From contig NZ_CP070969.1 of the NCBI RefSeq assembly GCF_017086365.1, forward strand, positions 1,054,001-1,118,000: a stretch of 64,000 nucleotides of DNA. The letters run 5' to 3'. A program made the translations under genes and the position numbers. Below are positions 25,019 to 33,467 of the stretch, piece by piece; the first letter of the stretch is position 1, and each line of letters starts with the position of its first letter. The notes under the pieces were generated by a model. The model saw only the letters and a program-made list of their open reading frames with translations. It searched no databases and was not told the origin of the DNA. Origin of the DNA: Paenibacillus tianjinensis (GTDB lineage Bacteria > Bacillota > Bacilli > Paenibacillales > Paenibacillaceae).

Positions 25019-25981
25019 ATGAGCATTTACCTCGAGCTTCCGGATGTGGATAAGCATTTTCCTTTTCGCAGCTTAGTCTGTGGCGGGGATGAGCTGTGTT
25101 ATCCGCACTGGCATAAAGAAATCGAAATTATCTATGTAACTAAAGGAACGCTAAATCTGGGAATAAATGATACCCCGATCCGGATGGAGCAGGGTGAGGT
25201 TCAGTTTATCAATGGCGGCGATGTGCATTATTTCCTCGCTTCCCCCGAGAGTGAACGGCTGGTGATCCAGTTCGACCTGAATCTGTTTCAGGAAATGGCT
25301 GCGCTAAGCGGCAATGAATATTCGCTGCGCGATGTATTCACGGCGATGGAGCATTCCAGCTCACGCTGGCCGGAATCCGCAGCTGCCAAGATGATTGCCC
25401 TGATCGAAAGTATCTATGAGGAAGACCTTCAGCGCCGCGAAGGATACGCCTATTTAATCAAAGCGAGACTGTTCGAGCTGCTGACCGTTATTATGCGTGA
25501 GGTGCCGAAGAATACAGCCGGAAGACTGCCAAAATTCTCGGAAGACACGCTGACACAGTCCCGGGAAACGCTGGAGCGGCTGGAGCGGATCTTTATCTAT
25601 GTCGAGCAGCATTACCAGGAGCCGATTACCCTTAATGAGGTGGCCCGGCATATGGGATTCAGCCCATATTATTTTACCAAGCTGTTCAAGAAGAACACGG
25701 GCATGACCTTTGTTGCTTTTCTCAATGAATACCGGCTGAACAAGGCAAAGTGGATTCTGCTCAACGAGGACCTGCCGATGTCTGCTGTAGCCGAGTCCGC
25801 AGGGTTTGGCAGCGTGAAGACATTCCACCATTTTTTTAAGTCAGCAACCGGCATTTCGCCGTTGAAATACCATAAGACAATATTCAGGAATAACAGGGCA
25901 AGAATGCAGGAAGAAAGCCTGTCAGCGGATTTGTATGATAGAGGCATAGAGATCACAACACCACCAGGCGGAGGGAAATAG
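25019..25981 (+). CDS. AraC-family regulator with cupin sensor
   Basis: 320 aa from the ATG at 25019, which has AAGGAG 8 nt upstream. Earlier starts (24947 TTG, 24965 ATG) lack a binding site. The N-terminal cupin (~15-100) shows HWHKEIEIIYVTKGTLNLGI and GGDVHYFLAS. The C-terminal AraC double HTH (~205-305) shows LNEVARHMGFSPYYFTKLFK and SAVAESAGFGSVKTFHHFFK. Sugar-binding cupins of this type activate the neighbouring operon; the next gene starts 3 bp after the stop, so it is the first gene of the sugar operon. Confidence 0.88.
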   Translation: MSIYLELPDVDKHFPFRSLVCGGDELCYPHWHKEIEIIYVTKGTLNLGINDTPIRMEQGEVQFINGGDVHYFLASPESERLVIQFDLNLFQEMAALSGNEYSLRDVFTAMEHSSSRWPESAAAKMIALIESIYEEDLQRREGYAYLIKARLFELLTVIMREVPKNTAGRLPKFSEDTLTQSRETLERLERIFIYVEQHYQEPITLNEVARHMGFSPYYFTKLFKKNTGMTFVAFLNEYRLNKAKWILLNEDLPMSAVAESAGFGSVKTFHHFFKSATGISPLKYHKTIFRNNRARMQEESLSADLYDRGIEITTPPGGGK

Positions 25982-25984
25982 AGG

Positions 25985-27061
25985 ATGACTTTGAAAATAG
26001 GGATTATTGGCTGCGGCGGCATCGCAAACGGCAAACATATGCCGGCTCTGAAAAAAGTGGAAGGCGCTGTCATGGTCGCTTTTTGCGATATTGTACCCGA
26101 ACGGGCGCAGCAGGCCAAGGCGGAATTCGGAGATGAGAACGCTGCCGTGTACACTGACTACAAAGAGCTGCTAAAGGATGCAAGCATAGATGTAATTCAC
26201 GTGTGTACCCCGAACATTTCCCATGCGGAAATTTCGATTGCCTCGATGGAGGCCGGCAAACATGTTATGTGTGAGAAGCCGATGGCGAAGACAACTGCGG
26301 AAGCACAGGCAATGATCGATGCGGCTAAACGTACCGGCAAAAAGCTGACGATCGGCTACCAGAACCGCTTCAGACCGGATTCTGCATACCTGCATAAGGT
26401 GTGTGAGAACAACGAGCTCGGAGAAATATATTATGCCAAAGCCAAAGCGATCCGCCGCCGCGCGGTACCGACCTGGGGCGTATTTCTGGACGAGGAAGCG
26501 CAGGGCGGCGGCCCGCTGATCGATATCGGCACCCATGCCCTGGATCTGACGCTCTGGATGATGGACAACTACAAGCCGAAATATGCGGTAGGCAACGCTT
26601 ATCACAAGCTGTCCGGCCGCAAGGACGCAGCTAATGCGTGGGGCCCGTGGGATCCGGAGAAGTTCACGGTTGAAGATTCGGCTATCGGCTTCATTACGAT
26701 GGAGAATGGGGCAACCATTGTGCTGGAAGCCAGTTGGGCGCTGAATACGCTGGATGTCGGTGAAGCCAAAACGGCACTTTGCGGTACAGAAGGCGGAGCG
26801 GATATGGAAAAAGGCCTGCGCATCAACGGTGAAGCATACGGCAAAACCTACGAGAAGCATATTGGACTTGATGCTGCCGGCGTAGATTTCTACGACGGTG
26901 CGGGCGAAGATCCCGCGCTGGTTGAAGCCACGCAGTGGATTGACAGCATAATTAATGATACAGAGCCGGTTGTTAAGCCGGAGCAGGCTCTGGTGGTAAC
27001 CCGCATTCTGGAGGCCATCTATAAGTCGTCCGAGACAGGGATGCCGGTATTTTTTGACTAA
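25985..27061 (+). CDS. Gfo/Idh/MocA-family oxidoreductase
   Basis: 358 aa. The N-terminal NAD(P) Rossmann fold carries IGIIGCGGIANGKHMPAL, then HVMCEKPMAKTTAEAQ with the family's catalytic-site Lys in EKP. The C-terminal substrate domain includes GGGPLIDIGTHALDLTLWM with the conserved DIGTH His. Members oxidise or reduce sugars and inositols. GGAGGG precedes the ATG, and the gene is directly behind the AraC gene and ahead of ThuA and isomerase genes, so a sugar or glycoside degradation path is likely. Substrate unknown. Confidence 0.9.
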   Translation: MTLKIGIIGCGGIANGKHMPALKKVEGAVMVAFCDIVPERAQQAKAEFGDENAAVYTDYKELLKDASIDVIHVCTPNISHAEISIASMEAGKHVMCEKPMAKTTAEAQAMIDAAKRTGKKLTIGYQNRFRPDSAYLHKVCENNELGEIYYAKAKAIRRRAVPTWGVFLDEEAQGGGPLIDIGTHALDLTLWMMDNYKPKYAVGNAYHKLSGRKDAANAWGPWDPEKFTVEDSAIGFITMENGATIVLEASWALNTLDVGEAKTALCGTEGGADMEKGLRINGEAYGKTYEKHIGLDAAGVDFYDGAGEDPALVEATQWIDSIINDTEPVVKPEQALVVTRILEAIYKSSETGMPVFFD

Positions 27062-27103
27062 ATCAACAGGTTTGTATAGATCATGATTAGGAGTGTGTCC
27101 ATA

Positions 27104-27835
27104 GTGACAAGAGTAACCGTATGGAATGAATATCGTCATGAATTGCAGGAGGAGCGTATCCGTCAGGTCTATCCGCAGGGTATCCACGCCCAAATAGCCG
27201 GATTTTTGCAGGAGGCCGGGTTTGATACAGCTACGGCTACACTGGATGAACCGGAGCATGGGTTGACGGAGGAAGTACTCAGCAATACGGATGTGCTGGT
27301 ATGGTGGGGGCATATTGCCCATCAGGAGGTTAGCGACGAAATCGTAAACCGTGTCTATAACCGTGTGCTGCAGGGAATGGGGCTGATTGTGCTGCATTCC
27401 GGCCATATGTCCAAAATCTTTATGAAGCTGATGGGCACCAGCTGTGACCTGAAATGGCGCGAAGCGGGCGAGAAGGAACGCCTCTGGGTGATGGACCCGA
27501 GCCATCCGATTGCCGAAGGCATCGGCGAATATATCGATCTGGAGCAGGAAGAAATGTATGGGGCGCATTTTGATGTGCCGGCACCGGAAAGCCTTGTTTT
27601 TGTCGGTTGGTTTGAAGGGGGCAATGTGTTCCCAAGCGGCTCGACCTACCGGCGCGGCAGCGGCAAAATCTTTTATTTCCAGCCGGGTCATGAATCCCAT
27701 CCTACCTATTACCATAAGGAAATTCAACAAGTGATCATCAACGGCGTGAACTGGTGTGCACCAACCCGGCGCGACTATCCCGTGTACGGTCATTCCCAGG
27801 CGTTAGAGCCAATTCGTGAAAAGGTGGGCGTATAA
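27104..27835 (+). CDS. ThuA-like (trehalose utilization) protein
   Basis: 243 aa from a GTG at 27104 with GGAG upstream (spacing 10); an ATG at 27083 would add seven residues but has no binding site. The class-I-amidotransferase-like fold of ThuA is seen as [29 protein letters not shown] and [15 protein letters not shown]. ThuA proteins act in disaccharide metabolism (3-keto-glycoside paths in some bacteria) with Gfo/Idh partners, matching the preceding gene. It touches the next gene with no gap. Confidence 0.88.
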   Translation: MTRVTVWNEYRHELQEERIRQVYPQGIHAQIAGFLQEAGFDTATATLDEPEHGLTEEVLSNTDVLVWWGHIAHQEVSDEIVNRVYNRVLQGMGLIVLHSGHMSKIFMKLMGTSCDLKWREAGEKERLWVMDPSHPIAEGIGEYIDLEQEEMYGAHFDVPAPESLVFVGWFEGGNVFPSGSTYRRGSGKIFYFQPGHESHPTYYHKEIQQVIINGVNWCAPTRRDYPVYGHSQALEPIREKVGV

Positions 27836-28804
27836 ATGAAATTAGGCGTATTTGATCCCGTATTCGGAAGTTTGACTTTGGATGAGATGCTCGACAAAAT
27901 CGCAGCTGCAGGCTTGAACGCAGTCGAAATCGGCTCGGGCGGCAACCCCGGCAATGCGCATTGTCCGACCGACGAGCTCCTCGCCAGTGAAACGGCACGT
28001 CAGGAGTACTTGGAAAAGTTCACGAGCCGCGGCATTATGATCAGTGCGTTCAGCTGCCATAACAATCCGATCTCTCCGGATAAAGAAGAAGCGCGTCAAG
28101 GCGATGAAATTCTGCGCAAATCGATCAAGCTCGCTTCGCTGATGGGCGTACAGGTCGTCAACACCTTCTCCGGTACCGCCGGTGACAGTGAAGATGCCAA
28201 AGCGCCGAACTGGCCGGTAACACCTTGGCCGACTGTGTACAGCGACATTCTGACCTGGCAGTGGGAGCAGAAGCTGATCCCGTACTGGAAGGAAATCGGC
28301 CAGCTCGCCCAGGAGCATGGCGTCAAGATCGGCATTGAGCTGCATGGCGGCTTCCTGTGCCATACACCGTATACGATCCTGAAGCTGAGAGAAGCGACCT
28401 GCGATGCTATTGGTGCGAATCTTGACCCGAGCCATCTGTGGTGGCAGGGCATTGACCCGGTCGGTGCCATCAAGATCCTCGGCAAGGCGGGAGCGATTCA
28501 TCATTTCCATGCCAAGGATACCTATCTCGATCAGGACAACATCAACATGTACGGCCTGACCGATATGCAGCCATACGGCGATGTGCAGACCCGGGCGTGG
28601 ACCTTCCGCTCTGTCGGCTGCGGACACAGCCTGTCCGAATGGTCGGATATCATGAGCGCCCTGCGCACCTATGGTTATGATTATGTAGTGAGCATCGAGC
28701 ATGAAGATCCGCTGATGTCGGTGGATGAAGGTTTCCAGCGTGCGGTAACCAACCTGCAGTCGATCCTCATCCGTGAGCAGCCGCTGGATATGTGGTGGGC
28801 TTAA
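27836..28804 (+). CDS. Sugar phosphate isomerase/epimerase (AP endonuclease family 2 TIM barrel)
   Basis: 322 aa, xylose-isomerase-like TIM barrel. KLGVFDPVFGSLTLDEML begins the barrel; the metal-binding acids lie in IGIELHGGF, ANLDPSHLWW, HFHAKDTYL and VSIEHED. The ATG follows the ThuA stop directly. With Gfo/Idh and ThuA it forms a common trio for keto-sugar or inositol-type conversion. A strong terminator follows, closing the operon. Confidence 0.9.
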   Translation: MKLGVFDPVFGSLTLDEMLDKIAAAGLNAVEIGSGGNPGNAHCPTDELLASETARQEYLEKFTSRGIMISAFSCHNNPISPDKEEARQGDEILRKSIKLASLMGVQVVNTFSGTAGDSEDAKAPNWPVTPWPTVYSDILTWQWEQKLIPYWKEIGQLAQEHGVKIGIELHGGFLCHTPYTILKLREATCDAIGANLDPSHLWWQGIDPVGAIKILGKAGAIHHFHAKDTYLDQDNINMYGLTDMQPYGDVQTRAWTFRSVGCGHSLSEWSDIMSALRTYGYDYVVSIEHEDPLMSVDEGFQRAVTNLQSILIREQPLDMWWA

Positions 28805-28833
28805 GCGGATAGCAAACTGACCTCATAAAAGAA

Positions 28834-28884
28834 ACAGCAGCAGCCATGGACGAGTAATATTGTCCAAGGCTGCTGCTGTTTTTG
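28834..28884 (+). terminator. Intrinsic terminator closing the sugar operon
   Basis: ACAGCAGCAGCC (28834-28845) pairs with GGCTGCTGCTGT (28868-28879), followed by TTTTG. Confidence 0.88.
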
Positions 28885-28932
28885 TTGAACGCGGGTTCCT
28901 GATTCATTCAATGCCAGGCGGTATAATATCTC

Positions 28933-29841
28933 TCAGCCTAAATTCAAATGCCGCAGTTTATCGGGATTGCGTATAAGGTAGATCTGCTGAACGCGGCCGT
29001 CTCTGAACGCCAGGCTAACGACTGTCGGAAAAGGTTCGGACGGGTTGCTTAATACAAAACCGAGCTGTCCGTTGACCTTGACGAGGCGCACGCCTCCTGC
29101 GCCACCCCCCTTGGTCAGAAGCCCCTGAATGAATGCGAGGACGCGCTGGCTGGATATAATCGGTTTAACTGCCGCACTGACTTTGCCGCCTCCGTCGCTG
29201 TACAGCACGATGTCCTCGGAGAGTAGCGCAAAGAGTCCATCCATATCACCTGTAGCTGCCGCATGGAGAAAACGTAGGACGAGCTGTTCGGACTGGTCGC
29301 TGGAGATCAGCTCAGCAGCCGGATCGTCTTGGATTTTTCGTTTGAGGCGGCTGTAAATCTTACGGCATCCCAGCTCCGTCTTGTTTACGAAGTCCGCAAT
29401 ATCGCGATAGTCGTAGTCGAAGGCTTCACGAAGAATGAATACTGCGCGCTCCACAGGGGTTAGCCGGTCGAGCAAAACGAGGAAAGCGTACGATATTGTA
29501 TCCTCCAGTACAATCGTTTGGATCGGGTCGCCTCCTGCGGCAGAAGCCGAGCCAGTCACGCCCGCATAGTCTTGGACAAGGGGCTCGGGCAGCCATTGTC
29601 CGATGTAGACCTCTCTTTTTTTGTGCGAGGATTTCAAGTAATCGAGACAGCGGTTGGTAACGACTTTGCATAAGTACGCTTTCAGATTGCGGACGGGGCT
29701 TATCTTATCCCTGTCCAGCTGCTGCACCGTTACGAATGCGTCCTGCACCAAATCCTCGGCCTGCGTGACCGATCCTAACATGCGGTACGCGATGGACAGA
29801 AGAAGCGGTCTGTATGTCCGATACACGGAATCAAGCTCCAC
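28933..29841 (-). CDS. ECF41-type RNA polymerase sigma factor (SigJ-like) with C-terminal SnoaL-like domain
   Basis: 302 aa from a GTG at 29841 (AAGGGG upstream). Sigma region 2 is YRTYRPLLLSIAYRMLGSVTQAEDLVQDAF (residues ~8-37, quoted here in parts: IAYRMLGSVTQAEDLVQD). Sigma region 4 is at ~115-170 (LTPVERAVFILREAFDYDY). The C-terminal SnoaL-like extension (~185-300) carries DGGGK and, at the end, NPDKL, both ECF41 hallmarks. ECF41 factors have no anti-sigma; the fused domain controls activity. The gene overlaps the oxidoreductase gene by 11 nt, and an ECF41 promoter lies upstream of that gene. Confidence 0.92.
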   Translation of the reverse strand: MELDSVYRTYRPLLLSIAYRMLGSVTQAEDLVQDAFVTVQQLDRDKISPVRNLKAYLCKVVTNRCLDYLKSSHKKREVYIGQWLPEPLVQDYAGVTGSASAAGGDPIQTIVLEDTISYAFLVLLDRLTPVERAVFILREAFDYDYRDIADFVNKTELGCRKIYSRLKRKIQDDPAAELISSDQSEQLVLRFLHAAATGDMDGLFALLSEDIVLYSDGGGKVSAAVKPIISSQRVLAFIQGLLTKGGGAGGVRLVKVNGQLGFVLSNPSEPFPTVVSLAFRDGRVQQIYLIRNPDKLRHLNLG

Positions 29842-31150
29842 GGTGCACCCCTTCTTTATCTTGTTCTTTTGCGGATATTATACTTCGGGCCGCCTCTTTC
29901 GCGCTAGCCAAGGATGCGTTAAGCAGCATACCCGTTGAACCGACCCAATCGCCCGCGACATACAGTCCGGGCCGTCCTTCGACCGCAGGTCCGGGTCTGC
30001 CCGGGAGGCCGCCGTTCGCAGTCGTTACGACGGCATGGGAGACTAGCATTCGGGGCAGGAACCGCTGCTGGACCACATGTTTGCGCCAATTTTGCTGAAT
30101 CAAGTCGAGAAATCCCTCCAGCTCGCGCTGATCTTGCAAGGGGTCTGAATTTCCCGAGGAGGACAAATATTTCATGACATGCACGACTGCATATGCCGGA
30201 TGATCGGACAATGAGACAACGGCGGAATGGTTGGAGTAATACCACGGGTAATCGGCGCCTATTACAAATTTCGTTTTGGGTTGAGGCATTCCGTCTACGA
30301 CGAGATCCAGGCATGCCGCGCGAACAGGAATAAGCTGCTCAAAGACTGCGGCTTCAGCCGGGGAAAGCGGGGGATTGAGGATGGATAGAGTAACCGCCGG
30401 TCCGGCAGTGGATAGTGCGTGCCGGGTTTTCAGCTGCGTACCATCTTTAAGTGTGACTGTCATTCGCGGGTAGCTGCCGGCAATTTCCCGTGCAGGTGAG
30501 CTGGTGCGGATCGTGACGCCTGCCTTTTGCGCTTGCTCCGCAAGCTGATGTACGAGTGTTTGCCAGCCTCCGTCCACGTACAGCACCTGGCCATGTTTGA
30601 GCTGCTCGATTACAGCGCCGGCGCTTATTAGACCGGGGTCATCACAGTATGTGGATAGGCGAACGAGCGCCAGCACGACATTGCGCACCCGCGGACTGGA
30701 GATTTGAGATTCCAGGTAAGTCTGCAGACTCACCTTGTGCAGAGCAGAGGTGTCTGTTATGAGAAGGCGGCTGTAAAAGCGCAGGAGTTGGGTCTTCTCG
30801 TGCCACTTCAGGAAGGAGCCGAGCAAGAGCTGCGCGAGCGGGAGAGGCCTGTGCTCGCCATTGGTACCTTCGAATACGAGGCTACCCGGCGGTTTAGGTG
30901 CTGCTCCGGCGGGGGTGACGCCTACCTCCTGCAGAATAGGGAGAGCACTCTTAAACAGAGCATGAGCTCCCAGGTTTACTCGGGCGAACGACATCTCGGT
31001 GGAAGCGGCGCGGCCTCCGGGATGCGAACCTTTGTCGAGTAAGAGCACACTCTGGCCTGCCTGTGCCAAATAAATCGAAGCAGTTAATCCGGCGATGCCG
31101 GCCCCGATAATGACTACATCCCATACCGGCTCATTTCGATTCTGTGTCAT
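29831..31150 (-). CDS. FAD-dependent oxidoreductase (phytoene desaturase/amine oxidase-like)
   Basis: 439 aa from the ATG at 31150 behind GGAAAGG. The FAD-binding Rossmann motif VVIIGAGIAGLTASIYLAQA is followed by DKGSHPGGRAAS. The C-terminal FAD motif GLYVAGDWVGSTGMLLNASL is typical of CrtI-like and NAD(P)-binding amine oxidase-like proteins. The reaction cannot be told. ECF41 sigma factors are typically encoded next to small redox enzymes; this gene occupies that place and is first in the shared operon. Confidence 0.88.
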   Translation of the reverse strand: MTQNRNEPVWDVVIIGAGIAGLTASIYLAQAGQSVLLLDKGSHPGGRAASTEMSFARVNLGAHALFKSALPILQEVGVTPAGAAPKPPGSLVFEGTNGEHRPLPLAQLLLGSFLKWHEKTQLLRFYSRLLITDTSALHKVSLQTYLESQISSPRVRNVVLALVRLSTYCDDPGLISAGAVIEQLKHGQVLYVDGGWQTLVHQLAEQAQKAGVTIRTSSPAREIAGSYPRMTVTLKDGTQLKTRHALSTAGPAVTLSILNPPLSPAEAAVFEQLIPVRAACLDLVVDGMPQPKTKFVIGADYPWYYSNHSAVVSLSDHPAYAVVHVMKYLSSSGNSDPLQDQRELEGFLDLIQQNWRKHVVQQRFLPRMLVSHAVVTTANGGLPGRPGPAVEGRPGLYVAGDWVGSTGMLLNASLASAKEAARSIISAKEQDKEGVHRGA

Positions 31151-31183
31151 AACTATCCATCCTTTCCGGTCTGATGCATACAT

Positions 31184-31210
31184 GACGATTAACAGAACCG
31201 GTATGTGACA
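31184..31210 (-). promoter_or_regulatory. ECF41 promoter of the oxidoreductase-sigma operon
   Basis: On the minus strand TGTCACA (31210-31204), 16-bp spacer, CGTC (31187-31184). This is an exact match to the ECF41 group pattern TGTCACA-N16-CGTC. It lies 33 bp before the oxidoreductase ATG, implying autoregulation. Confidence 0.88.
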
Positions 31211-31296
31211 CTGCCGCAACGTTATAGATTGATTTTCCAGAAGCAATGACAATAAATGAGGGTTGGCGGGATGGCATCCGCGGAAGTAGGTGCTGT

Positions 31297-31367
31297 GGCG
31301 GAATTAGGGGGAAAAGTACCCTTGGTTTTCGGCCAAAGTGTGGGAAAAGGCGGAATTAGAGGGAAAA
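31297..31367. repeat. Intergenic repeat GGCGGAATTAGrGGGAAAA, two copies 52 bp apart
   Basis: Copies at 31297-31315 and 31349-31367. Each starts an imperfect palindrome. The second copy's right arm continues at 32642 (ATCCCATTATCTCTGGC) after the inserted element, so the IS landed in its loop. Confidence 0.75.
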
Positions 31368-31437
31368 TGCTGTTAGTCTTAAAAGTGGACACCCGTTAAA
31401 AGCCCAGAGATAATGAGATTAACGAGGAGGTGTCCAC

Positions 31438-31734
31438 ATGAGTGGAACACGAAAAAGCTATAACGACGAGTTTAAAAAGCAGACGGTAAAGTATATCCAA
31501 GAGCAGACCAAGACGGTGGCGGAACTGGCCCAGGAGCTCGATATCCCTGCAAAAACCCTACATCAATGGCTAGGAAAATACCGGCAGTTTCAGAGTGAGC
31601 CTGTGTCCAGTCCGGAAAAGGTTAAAGAGCTCGAGCGCCAGCTGAAAGAACGAGATCGGCAACTGGCCGACTTGGCCGAGGAAATGGAAATTTTAAAAAA
31701 AGCAGTGCACATCTTCAGCAATCCAAAGAACTGA
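31438..31734 (+). CDS. IS3-family transposase OrfA
   Basis: 98 aa. HTH region YNDEFKKQTVKYIQEQTKTV and DIPAKTLHQWLGKYRQF, then a leucine-zipper-like C-terminus (KVKELERQLKERDRQLADL). GAGGAGG precedes the ATG, but GTGGACACC (31385-31393) can pair with GGTGTCCAC (31429-31437) directly at the start codon and may hide it. The slippery run A AAA AAG at 31696-31702 would shift ribosomes -1 into OrfB. Confidence 0.92.
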   Translation: MSGTRKSYNDEFKKQTVKYIQEQTKTVAELAQELDIPAKTLHQWLGKYRQFQSEPVSSPEKVKELERQLKERDRQLADLAEEMEILKKAVHIFSNPKN

Positions 31735-31772
31735 GATTTCAGTTTATCGAAGATCACCGCTCCCGGTATTCT

Positions 31773-32603
31773 GTGGAGAAGATGTGCAGCACCCTCGAGG
31801 TATCAAGGAGCGGGTATTACAAGTGGAGAACCGCAAAGCCAAGTCTACAAGCAGCCCGGAAAGCGCTGCTGTGCCAGCGGATTACCTATTATTTTCACGA
31901 TACAAAGGGCCGCTATGGCAGTCCCAAAATCACGATTCTCCTGCAGCGTGAAGGCCATGTAGTCAGCGAGCGCACCGTAGGGAAGTACATGAGAGAGCTG
32001 GGTTTCCGGTCCTGTGTAGCAAAGAAATTCCGCGTGAATACGACCGACTCCAACCACGATTTGCCTGTTGCACCTAATTTACTGAACCAGCAATTTTTCA
32101 CCGAAAAACCGAATCAGACTTGGGTCGCAGACATCACCTATATCCCCTGCCGGGAAGGGCGGATGTATCTCGCCAGCGTGCTTGACCTCTGCACCCGGGA
32201 AATCGTAGGTTGGAGGCTGGGCGACCGTATGACCACCGATCTTGTTTTAGGTGCCCTGGACGATGCTTACAAGGCTAAACGCCCCAAGAAAGACCTCATC
32301 CACCATTCGGACCGCGGATCACAATATGCCTCTGCCGACTACCGAAAACAGTTGAAGAAATACCGCATGAAGGCAAGTATGAGCCGCAAAGGCAACTGTT
32401 ACGACAATGCCTGTATTGAATCTTTTCATAGCCTGTTGAAAAAAGAGTTTGTGTACTGTACTCGATTTAAAACAAAGAAACAGGCCTATGAAGAAATCTA
32501 CCAGTACATTGAATTTTTCTATAACCGCAAACGAATCCACGGCGCTCTGGGCTACATATCTCCGGTCCAGTTCGCCGCGAAATTCAAGCGAAAAGCAGCT
32601 TAA
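31773..32603 (+). CDS. IS3-family transposase OrfB (DDE catalytic part)
   Basis: 276 aa as a free frame from 31773. As an OrfAB fusion the frame joins from the slippery site near 31700, reading HLQQSKELRFQFIEDHRSRY before it. The catalytic acids sit in WVADITYIPC, IHHSDRGSQYAS and ACIESFHSLLKKE. It belongs to a different IS3 subgroup from the element at 18916: the sequence and ends differ. The frame is intact, so the element may be active. Confidence 0.93.
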   Translation: MEKMCSTLEVSRSGYYKWRTAKPSLQAARKALLCQRITYYFHDTKGRYGSPKITILLQREGHVVSERTVGKYMRELGFRSCVAKKFRVNTTDSNHDLPVAPNLLNQQFFTEKPNQTWVADITYIPCREGRMYLASVLDLCTREIVGWRLGDRMTTDLVLGALDDAYKAKRPKKDLIHHSDRGSQYASADYRKQLKKYRMKASMSRKGNCYDNACIESFHSLLKKEFVYCTRFKTKKQAYEEIYQYIEFFYNRKRIHGALGYISPVQFAAKFKRKAA

Positions 32604-32842
32604 TTTTGTCTTTTGGTGTCCACTTTCTTGACGGAGGTCCAAAAATCCCATTATCTCTGGCAATACACAGACTATAGAGGAGTCTATGTGACGTCCGGCT
32701 GGAATCCTCAGCATAACAGGGGAAGCCCCCCCCCTCCAGCGATGCGCATCCCGTATACCCAGGGCTGCCTGAAGGCAGCGCCTGGTATGCAGCGCTGGTA
32801 TGCAGCACCTGGCAAGCCGCTCCATTCACAGCAGGAAGCTGT

Positions 32843-33352
32843 CTACAGCTTCTTGTAATAAATCACGGTGGCGTCCATTCCGCCATCTGCGGAAATGACG
32901 TAATCCGGGATTTTGCCGGCTTCTACATATCCGCGTGACTGATAAAGCAGGTTAGAGGGATCGCCTTCACGGGTATCGAGGATGATCAGGGTGCGGCCAT
33001 GTTCGGCCGCTGCCTGCTCAGCGGCTTCAATCAGCAGTCCGGCGATGCCTTTGCGGCGGTGGCCGGTATGCACCATCAGCTTGGCGAGCTCCGCACGGTG
33101 CGGGGCATTTGGTTTTAGCACCAAATGCAGTTGTACGGTACCTACAATAGTATCACCCTCCATGGCAACCCAGAGCAGCACGCCCGGACCGGGAACCCCC
33201 TGCCAGTAAGCGGAGGCAGCATTTTCGGCGAGTGGCGGCAGGAAACCGATGGAGGCGGCATCCTCCACGACATCGATAAGCAAAGGTGTTAGTTGACGTA
33301 CGGTTTCCGGCTGTAAGGCCTCCACTAATTTAACGGTAATGACCTGATTCAT
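32843..33352 (-). CDS. GNAT-family N-acetyltransferase
   Basis: 169 aa from the ATG at 33352 with AGG 8 nt upstream; an upstream ATG at 33376 would place that site inside the gene. GNAT motif A is LMVHTGHRRKGIAGLLIEAA (residues ~95-115), followed by LIILDTREGDPSNLLYQSRGY, typical of RimI-like acetyltransferases. Acceptor unknown. Divergent from cutC. Confidence 0.87.
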   Translation of the reverse strand: MNQVITVKLVEALQPETVRQLTPLLIDVVEDAASIGFLPPLAENAASAYWQGVPGPGVLLWVAMEGDTIVGTVQLHLVLKPNAPHRAELAKLMVHTGHRRKGIAGLLIEAAEQAAAEHGRTLIILDTREGDPSNLLYQSRGYVEAGKIPDYVISADGGMDATVIYYKKL

Positions 33353-33467
33353 CTTATGACCTGCCTTTCTCTGCATTCATTCCAGAAATTTAATTTAAAT
33401 TCATTATACTTGTATAATGAAGCTTAACAAGCGTAAATCAGCAGGTTGAGATGAAGGAGGAGATGAA

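Larger units (their letters stand above)
31368..32641 (+). mobile_element. IS3-family insertion sequence (second type), about 1274 bp
   Basis: Ends TG..CA with inner inverted repeat AAAGTGGACACC on both sides (31382-31393 and 32616-32627); the outermost ~15 bp are less alike. It is flanked by AAAA on each side (31364-31367 and 32642-32645), a likely 4-bp duplication. Two frames encode OrfA and OrfB on the plus strand. The exact outer ends are less certain than the inner repeat. Confidence 0.85.

Noticed and set aside
26171..27793. Long 540-codon open frame antisense to the Gfo/Idh and ThuA genes
   Set aside because: It has no ribosome binding site and no recognisable domain; the plus-strand genes have clear family motifs, so this is a by-product of codon bias.
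32702..32820. C-run and CTGGTATGCAGC doublet before the GNAT gene end
   Set aside because: Simple-sequence-like; no structure with a T-run that would support a terminator, no gene.
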